Assembly: GCA_002402325.1 (NCBI GenBank)
Contig: DHFQ01000117.1
Span: 1-10,411 of the forward strand
Length of the DNA: 10,411 nt
Direction of reading: 5' to 3'
Source of the DNA: Candidatus Aminicenantes bacterium UBA4820
Lineage (GTDB): Bacteria > Acidobacteriota > UBA4820
The notes under the pieces were generated by a model. It was not told the DNA's origin, did not search any database, and was given only the letters and a program-made list of their open reading frames with translations. Shown here in pieces: positions 5,698 through 10,411 of this stretch (positions within the stretch are counted from its first letter, which is position 1; the number at the start of each line of letters is the position of its first letter). A program made the position numbers and the translations under genes.

Positions 5698-6441
5698 TTA
5701 CATATACATTCCGCCGTTAATAGATATGACCTGCCCTGTAATATAGGATGCAAAATCGCTTAACAGAAATAGCACAGCACCAGCGATGTCTTCTGGAGTT
5801 CCAAGTCTGTTTAAGGGTATTAAAGACTTGAGCGACTCTTTCTGCTTTTCATTTAAAGATTCAGTCATAGGCGTTTCAATGTATCCCGGGGCTATTGCGT
5901 TGCAGGTTATTCCTCTTGAGGCAAGTTCCCTTGCCACACTTTTTGTAAAACCAATTATTCCAGCCTTACTTGATGAGTAGTTCACCTGTCCCGGATTTCC
6001 CATAAGCCCAACAACTGAAGAGATATTTATTATTTTCCCGCTCCTTTTCCCCATCATCTCTTTTGCTGCAAATTTTGTAAGAAGAAATGCCCCCTTTAAA
6101 TTCACATCAAGGACAAGATCCCAATCTTCCTCCTTCATCCTTATCAAAAGAGAATCCCTTGTAATTCCAGCGTTGTTGACAAGAAAATCAATTCTTCCCT
6201 CTTTTTCAACTATAGTATTTATGCACGATTCACACGATTTTGAATCGCTAACATTTAAAACGATAGGATTGAATTTTAAATTCTTCTCCTCAAATTCCTT
6301 TTGTGTTTTTAAAAGTGAATCTTCTTTGATGTCTCCGCCATAGACTATTGCACCTTCATTTAAAAGGAGTTCACATATCTTTTTCCCTATTCCCTGAGCG
6401 GCTCCGGTTACCAATGCAACTTTTCCTTCAATTCCCTGCAT
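5698..6441 (-). CDS. fabG: 3-oxoacyl-[acyl-carrier-protein] reductase FabG
   Basis: 247 aa, standard size for this short-chain dehydrogenase. It reduces 3-ketoacyl-ACP to 3-hydroxyacyl-ACP in the cytosol. Visible are the Rossmann TGAAQGIG (12-19), NNAG (89-92), N114, S142, and the YSSSK pair Y155/K159; S142 to Y155 spacing equals that of E. coli FabG. The IAPGYIETPMT loop and an INGG near the C-terminus are also typical. Asp37 at the end of the second strand (GGDIKE) replaces the neutral residue of NADPH-using FabG and may indicate NADH use; this is inference. ATG 6441 follows the fabD stop by 1 nt, with GGGAGA as SD inside fabD, so translation is coupled. It is the last gene of the operon; acpP does not follow. 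Confidence 0.95.
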   Translation of the reverse strand: MQGIEGKVALVTGAAQGIGKKICELLLNEGAIVYGGDIKEDSLLKTQKEFEEKNLKFNPIVLNVSDSKSCESCINTIVEKEGRIDFLVNNAGITRDSLLIRMKEEDWDLVLDVNLKGAFLLTKFAAKEMMGKRSGKIINISSVVGLMGNPGQVNYSSSKAGIIGFTKSVARELASRGITCNAIAPGYIETPMTESLNEKQKESLKSLIPLNRLGTPEDIAGAVLFLLSDFASYITGQVISINGGMYM

Positions 6442-6442
6442 C

Positions 6443-7381
6443 TTATTCTCCCTTTAAAAACTTTACCGTTTCATCAAGACTTTTTAAATCTTCAATGTGA
6501 AGAAGTTTAAAATCTTTTGAAACTCTTTTTGCCATACCGCACAAAACACTTTGAGGACCAATTTCTATAAGTGTATCCACACCTTCATCTTTGAAAAATA
6601 GAAGAGTCTCCCGCCATCTTACAGGAGAATCAATTTGCTTAATAAGAAGTTCCCTTGCCTCTTCTCCTTTAAAAACTGGCTTTGCTGTAACATTTGCAAC
6701 GCATGGATACACAGGATCGCTTATTTTTATATCTCTAAGAACCGGTTCCATCTTTTCTCTTGCTTTGCTCATCAAAGGTGAATGGAACGGTGCAGAAACA
6801 GGAAGAAAAATTCCCTTCCCTTTCTTTTCTTTTGCAAGGTCAACTGCTTTTTCAACAGCATTCTTTTTACCCGCTATGACTATTTGACCGGGGGCGTTAT
6901 CGTTTGCCGGGACTACGACACCAATCTCTGAGGCAAGCCTGCATATTTCATCTACGACTTCCTTTTCAAGAGATAAGATCGCCGCCATTGCTCCTTCACC
7001 AACTGGAACGGCTTCCTGCATATAGAGCCCTCTTTTTCTAACAGCAATAAGCGCTTCTTCAAAAGAGATTGAGCCCGCGCAAACATAGGCGCTATACTCC
7101 CCAAGCGAATGTCCTGCGACAAAATCCGCTTTTAAATCAGGAGCCAATTTTTTTAAACAGTTATAAAATGCCACAGAGCAAGTAAGGACGGACGGTTGCG
7201 TGTTTTCAGTAAGATTCAATTTTTCTACAGGACCATTAAAAATTAGAGACGAAAAATCCTCTTTTAAAATTTCATCCGATTTTTTGAAAATTTCTCTTGC
7301 TTCTTCAAAATTATCATAGAGTTCTTTTCCCATCCCGACATATTGCGAAGCTTGCCCGGGAAACATCAATGCTATTTTCAT
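6443..7381 (-). CDS. fabD: Malonyl-CoA:ACP transacylase FabD
   Basis: 312 aa, the normal length. It moves malonyl from CoA to acyl carrier protein, supplying the extender unit. The N-terminal FPGQASQ oxyanion region, nucleophile GHSLGEYSA (Ser92), Arg117 in VRKRGLYM, the ANDNAPGQIVIAG stretch and His200 in SAPFHSPLM are all in place, nearly at E. coli numbering. A QPSV motif (residues 62-65) is also present. The ATG lies 1 nt after the fabH stop, and GAGGTGG at the end of fabH serves as SD, so the genes are translationally coupled. Nothing suggests loss of function. Confidence 0.96.
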   Translation of the reverse strand: MKIALMFPGQASQYVGMGKELYDNFEEAREIFKKSDEILKEDFSSLIFNGPVEKLNLTENTQPSVLTCSVAFYNCLKKLAPDLKADFVAGHSLGEYSAYVCAGSISFEEALIAVRKRGLYMQEAVPVGEGAMAAILSLEKEVVDEICRLASEIGVVVPANDNAPGQIVIAGKKNAVEKAVDLAKEKKGKGIFLPVSAPFHSPLMSKAREKMEPVLRDIKISDPVYPCVANVTAKPVFKGEEARELLIKQIDSPVRWRETLLFFKDEGVDTLIEIGPQSVLCGMAKRVSKDFKLLHIEDLKSLDETVKFLKGE

Positions 7382-7382
7382 C

Positions 7383-8369
7383 TCACCACCTCACCACAGA
7401 TGACCCCCAGGTGAGTCCAGCTCCAAAGGCGGAAAATAGAAGTATGTCATCCGCTTTGACTTTTCCATCTCTTACTACTTCATCAAGTCCAATTGGAATT
7501 GAACCCGCTGATGTGTTGCCGTATCTATCGATGTTAATATAGAGCCTGTCCTCTGGCCATCCCAATCTTTCTGCAACAGCGTTAATAATTCTTGTGTTTG
7601 CCTGATGAGGGATGAACCATCTTACTCCTTCTGCAGGGATTTGAGCCAATTCAAGTGATTCTCGGCAGGCAGATTCAATCCGTCTTACAGCAACTTTGAA
7701 TGTTTCATTACCCTTCATCTTTATGTAGTGTAGTCTTTGATCAACAGTTTGATGAGAGGTAGGAATTCTGGAACCTCCTCCGGTCATAGCTATGAAATCA
7801 GCCATTGAACCATCGGAGTGAATTGAGGTTGATAGAATTCCCCTTTCACCCTTTTCTGCATAAATGACTACCGCCCCACATCCATCGCCAAAAAGAACAC
7901 AGGTAGTTCTATCCTGCCAATCGGTAACTTTTGTAAGAATTTCTCCGCCAATAAGGAGAATCTTTTTTGCCGAACCTGCTCTTATGTACTGGTCTGCTAT
8001 TGACAACCCATAAATGAAACCTGTACATCCCGCCTGAAAATCAAAAGCGGCTGCATTTGTTGCACCTAAATTATGTTGAACAAAGCAGGCTGATGCAGGT
8101 ATTGGTTGATCCATAGTTACCGTTCCAAGAATTATAAGGTCAAGTTCTTCTGGCTTAACCTGTGCCATCTCAAGCGCATTTTTTGCAGCAATCGTTGCAA
8201 AATCTGAGAGAGCCTCATTTTCACTTGCTATTCTCCTTTCCTTGATACCAGTTCTTGTCGTTATCCACTCATCAGAAGTGTCAACAAGTTTTTCAAGATC
8301 GGCATTCGTCAAGATTTTTTCCGGCACTCCTCTTCCTGTTCCAATTATTCTTGCTCGTATCTTATCCAT
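7383..8369 (-). CDS. fabH: 3-oxoacyl-ACP synthase III FabH
   Basis: 328 aa, full length. It condenses a short acyl-CoA with malonyl-ACP to start fatty acid synthesis. The catalytic triad is complete: Cys115 in QAGCTGFIYGL, His255 in IPHQANTR and Asn285 in RYGNTSAGS. GDGCGAVV (161-168) and the C-terminal FGAGLTWGSSVVRW are typical. Its ATG overlaps the plsX stop by 8 bp (ATGGATAA). Choice of primer (acetyl or branched) cannot be read from the sequence. Confidence 0.96.
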   Translation of the reverse strand: MDKIRARIIGTGRGVPEKILTNADLEKLVDTSDEWITTRTGIKERRIASENEALSDFATIAAKNALEMAQVKPEELDLIILGTVTMDQPIPASACFVQHNLGATNAAAFDFQAGCTGFIYGLSIADQYIRAGSAKKILLIGGEILTKVTDWQDRTTCVLFGDGCGAVVIYAEKGERGILSTSIHSDGSMADFIAMTGGGSRIPTSHQTVDQRLHYIKMKGNETFKVAVRRIESACRESLELAQIPAEGVRWFIPHQANTRIINAVAERLGWPEDRLYINIDRYGNTSAGSIPIGLDEVVRDGKVKADDILLFSAFGAGLTWGSSVVRW

Positions 8370-9375
8370 TTTTTGCCTGCCCCATTACATCTTTAATTTT
8401 TTCACTTATTTTCTCGTTTGTTTTTGATTGGACTAAACTGTTTGCAAACTTTAAGGCATTCATTATTGCCTTCGGCTTTGATTTGCCGTGGCATATTATC
8501 GTAACCGCTTTGACACCAAGCAAAAACGCTCCACCAAATTCCGCATAGTCTAACTTTTGCCTTATTTTATCAAAAACGGGTTTAGAAAGAAGGTAACCAA
8601 CTTTTGTTCTCAAGGATGATCTAAACTCTTTCTTCAAAGTTTCGTTCATAAACTCGTAGATAGATTCCCCTGCTTTCAGAACAACATTTCCTGTGAATCC
8701 ATCTGTAACTATGACATCTGCAACATCTTTGAAAAGATCGTGCCCTTCAGCATTTCCGACAAAATTTAACCCGCTTGTAGAAAGGAGTTTAAACGCCTCT
8801 TTTGTCAGGTCGTTACCCTTTTCCTCTTCCGTTCCTATTGAAAGGATTGCGACTCTTGGCTCTTTTATTGAAAGAACTGATGAAGCATAGACGCTCCCCA
8901 TCACCGCAAAATGTTGTAGATGGATTGGCTTACAATCGCTATTGGCACCGACATCAAGAAGAAGAGATGCTGAATTCATTCTTGATATCCAGATAGCAAG
9001 GGCTGGTCTTTCAACCTCTTCAAGTCCACCAATGACGAGTTTGGCGGTAGCCATAACCGCGCCCGTGTTGCCTGCTGAAACAAGCGCATTAGCCTCGCCA
9101 CTTTTTACAGCCTCTGCAGCAATTCTCAAAGAACTTCTTTTCTTTTTTCTGATTGGTGACATAGCGGAATCTTCCATAGTTATAACCTCTTCCGCATTTA
9201 AAATCGGAAGAAGATTATCCGCTTTTAATCTTGCAAGTTGCTGTTTTAACTTCTCTTCCTGCCCAACAAGAAGTGTTTTCACACCATACTTCTTGAAAGC
9301 CTCAACCGCACCAATTACTTCTGCTGCCGGGGCGTTGTCGCCACCCATAGCATCAAGCGCTATTTTTACTTCCAT
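8362..9375 (-). CDS. plsX: Phosphate acyltransferase PlsX
   Basis: 337 aa, typical length. It makes acyl-phosphate from acyl-ACP, feeding PlsY in phospholipid synthesis; a peripheral membrane/cytosolic enzyme. The N-terminal IALDAMGGDNAP (5-16), the VSAGNTGAVMA stretch (about 99-109), LLDVGANSDCKP and VTDGFTGNVVLK are family hallmarks. ATG 9375 lies 10 nt after the rpmF stop; the SD is weak, so expression may depend on coupling to rpmF. It overlaps fabH at its 3' end. Position between rpmF and fabH is the conserved bacterial order. Confidence 0.96.
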   Translation of the reverse strand: MEVKIALDAMGGDNAPAAEVIGAVEAFKKYGVKTLLVGQEEKLKQQLARLKADNLLPILNAEEVITMEDSAMSPIRKKKRSSLRIAAEAVKSGEANALVSAGNTGAVMATAKLVIGGLEEVERPALAIWISRMNSASLLLDVGANSDCKPIHLQHFAVMGSVYASSVLSIKEPRVAILSIGTEEEKGNDLTKEAFKLLSTSGLNFVGNAEGHDLFKDVADVIVTDGFTGNVVLKAGESIYEFMNETLKKEFRSSLRTKVGYLLSKPVFDKIRQKLDYAEFGGAFLLGVKAVTIICHGKSKPKAIMNALKFANSLVQSKTNEKISEKIKDVMGQAKNG

Positions 9376-9385
9376 CTTAGTAAAA

Positions 9386-9568
9386 TTAGCCTTCTTCTAT
9401 TCTTATCACTTCCTTACCGTTGTAGTAGCCACAAGAAGGGCATACACGGTGAGGAAGGTGAAATTCATGACATTTTGGGCATTCTACAGCATTAATTTTT
9501 TTTAAAGAGTCATTAGTTCTTCTCTTATCTCTTCTTGTTTTTGAATGTCTTCTTTTCGGATTTGGCAT
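9386..9568 (-). CDS. rpmF: 50S ribosomal protein L32
   Basis: 60 aa. The start MPNPKRRHSKTRRDKRR is the classic L32 N-terminus, rich in Arg and Lys for rRNA binding. Four cysteines, CPKC (30, 33) and CPSC (43, 46), form the zinc-ribbon version of L32; zinc-free paralogues lack them. A strong AAGGAG lies 6 nt before the ATG. It sits 10 nt after yceD, as in many bacteria, where the DUF177 gene and rpmF are co-transcribed. Confidence 0.97.
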   Translation of the reverse strand: MPNPKRRHSKTRRDKRRTNDSLKKINAVECPKCHEFHLPHRVCPSCGYYNGKEVIRIEEG

Positions 9569-9578
9569 TTTTTGCTCC

Positions 9579-10097
9579 TTATCTGGAAATTTTAGAGAGG
9601 GGAGACCACCTTGGGTCTATTTCCACCTGACAATCACACTCTTCTTGATTTCTATTTTTACCACAAATGGGGCAAATCCCTTTGCAATCATCTTTACATA
9701 AAGCTCTTTCAGGAAGAAGAAAAATCAACTGTTCATCAACAAGAGTCTTTGTCTCAAAAAGTTCATCTTCAAGAAAAATTTCATCAAAGTCTTGAGTATC
9801 ACTTTCGTCTTCTTCTTCAACAACTGCAGGTACTCCACCCACCTTTTGTTTTAACTCTACCGTAAAATTGGTAACACCGGTTAATTTTACATCTTCAAGA
9901 CACCTCGCACAAGGAAGTGAAATAGAATATTGAAATTTGCAATTTAGATGGCATCCATCTTTTATTGGGAAGGCATCTATCTCAAAAACAAGGGGATCAA
10001 CTAAAGCCTCGTAATGGTAGCCAAGTTCAACTGAGTGGGCTTTGATATTTTCAGAAAAAGAAAAGGGTTTTTCAACCTTTAAGTAATTAAAAATCAA
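9579..10097 (-). CDS. yceD: DUF177 (YceD-family) protein with TTG start
   Basis: 172 aa, usual size. The family is linked to large ribosomal subunit/23S rRNA accumulation; exact biochemistry is not settled. Hallmarks are the central CARCLEDV (Cys63, Cys66), an acidic stretch (about 94-113), DEQLIFLLPER, and the tail with Cys134, Cys138, Cys142 and Cys145 (ICPICGKN) followed by Cys154 and Cys156, a likely metal site. The start must be TTG 10097: an in-frame TAG immediately precedes it, no ATG follows early, and GGAAGGAGAG lies upstream at suitable spacing. First gene after the operon promoter. Confidence 0.93.
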   Translation of the reverse strand: MIFNYLKVEKPFSFSENIKAHSVELGYHYEALVDPLVFEIDAFPIKDGCHLNCKFQYSISLPCARCLEDVKLTGVTNFTVELKQKVGGVPAVVEEEDESDTQDFDEIFLEDELFETKTLVDEQLIFLLPERALCKDDCKGICPICGKNRNQEECDCQVEIDPRWSPLSKISR

Positions 10098-10123
10098 CTA
10101 ACAACTCTCCTTCCAGACCCTAT

Positions 10124-10152
10124 ATTATCCCACAAAATCGCCTTTTTGTCAA
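10124..10152 (-). promoter_or_regulatory. Sigma70-type promoter of the yceD-rpmF-plsX-fabHDG operon
   Basis: Perfect -35 TTGACA (10152-10147), 17-nt spacer, and -10 GATAAT (10129-10124), giving a leader of roughly 20 nt before the TTG start of yceD. A 9-bp direct repeat GCGATTTTG occurs at 10158-10150 and 10141-10133, 17 bp apart, one copy touching the -35 and the other filling the spacer. Such placement could serve a repressor; it is not the FapR operator as I know it. Confidence 0.7.
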
Positions 10153-10205
10153 AATCGCAAATAACGCCATTAAAAAAGTAACTGAAAGTGGATTCATAGC
10201 CCAAT

Positions 10206-10244
10206 TTAAAAACTAAGCGGGGAGGAAAGAATTGCTCCTTTCAT
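10206..10244 (-). CDS. Very short ORF (12 aa) with perfect SD
   Basis: ATG 10244 lies 6 nt after AGGAGG and the frame runs 12 codons (MKGAILSSPLSF). The SD is formed by the last two codons of the 40-aa frame upstream. It could be a leader peptide or chance; no family known. Confidence 0.2.
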   Translation of the reverse strand: MKGAILSSPLSF

Positions 10245-10247
10245 CTT

Positions 10248-10370
10248 TTACCTCCTGATGTAATAAAAATGAATCAACTCAATAAAATATTCCCAAATTA
10301 AAGTATCACCAATTTTTAGGATGAATTTTTGCAAAAAAACTTTTTCAAAGTCAAACCCAAAATCCGACAT
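10248..10370 (-). CDS. Possible small protein (40 aa), unrecognised
   Basis: An AAGGAG site lies 8 nt before ATG 10370, and the frame runs 40 codons (MSDFGFDFEKVFLQKFILKI and on) to a TAA. It is rich in Phe, Ile and Tyr with charged residues between and ends in YYIRR, so an amphipathic or membrane-associated peptide is possible. It ends 95 bp before the fab operon promoter and is followed by a 12-codon ORF. In AT-rich DNA such a frame can occur by chance; the SD is the main support. Confidence 0.3.
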   Translation of the reverse strand: MSDFGFDFEKVFLQKFILKIGDTLIWEYFIELIHFYYIRR

Positions 10371-10411
10371 TACATCAACTCCTTACTGGTAAAAGATAAT
10401 ACCAATCATCG
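10371..10411 (-). other. Window edge, possibly the 3' end of an upstream gene
   Basis: Two minus-strand frames could be gene ends: one reads DDWYYLLPVRS then TGA (about 10377), the other MIGIIFYQ then TAA (10383-10385). Too little is present to choose. Confidence 0.2.

Noticed and set aside
8942..9505. 187-codon open frame on the plus strand
   Set aside because: It lies antisense to plsX and rpmF, has low-complexity Ser/Ala-rich translation and no family features; it is a shadow of well-supported genes.
1..10411. CRISPR array, tRNA or rRNA genes
   Set aside because: No regularly spaced repeats and no recognisable tRNA or rRNA sequence were seen on either strand.

Overview
The window is AT-rich and comes from a bacterium using the standard code (TAA, TGA and TAG all act as stops). 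Every confident gene is on the minus strand. It combines a conserved lipid/ribosome housekeeping operon with a small restriction-modification (RM) region and a gene-poor, degraded flank. The S46 family is known from Gram-negative-type bacteria, so such a host is likely, but nothing here fixes the phylum. The fab genes look richer in GC than the RM genes by eye (not computed).

Right part (10152 down to 5698): a clear sigma70-type promoter (TTGACA, 17 nt, GATAAT) drives yceD (DUF177), rpmF (L32), plsX, fabH, fabD and fabG. Gaps are 1 to about 10 nt, and plsX and fabH overlap. This is the widespread DUF177-rpmF-plsX-fab cluster. Together the products set up fatty acid synthesis: malonyl loading (FabD), initiation (FabH), first reduction (FabG) and acyl-phosphate formation for phospholipids (PlsX). 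acpP, which usually follows fabG, is absent. Upstream (10153-10411) are only two short possible ORFs and the window edge.

Middle (5635 down to 3487): a secreted S46-family dipeptidyl peptidase with signal peptide, its own promoter and a strong Shine-Dalgarno (SD) site. One specificity position suggests the DPP7-like rather than the DPP11-like group.

Left part (3354 down to 629): a promoter (TTGACA, 16 nt, TAAAAT) is followed by about 300 bp of short overlapping ORFs carrying two 22-bp near-palindromes. Then come a beta-class DNA methyltransferase, a winged-helix/HNH endonuclease overlapping it by 8 bp, an unknown 100-aa protein, and a second DNA methyltransferase that has lost its N-terminus. 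M, R and the unknown protein look like one RM operon.

Far left (1-628): no convincing gene. Just past the broken methyltransferase lies an 89-bp element with the consensus ends and inner arms of an integron attC site. Beyond it is an AGGAGG site before an ATG-TGA and a membrane-peptide reading frame. Near 225-252 is a sequence resembling flanks of IS200/REP-type transposase genes. This end therefore looks like an accessory, recombination-prone region.
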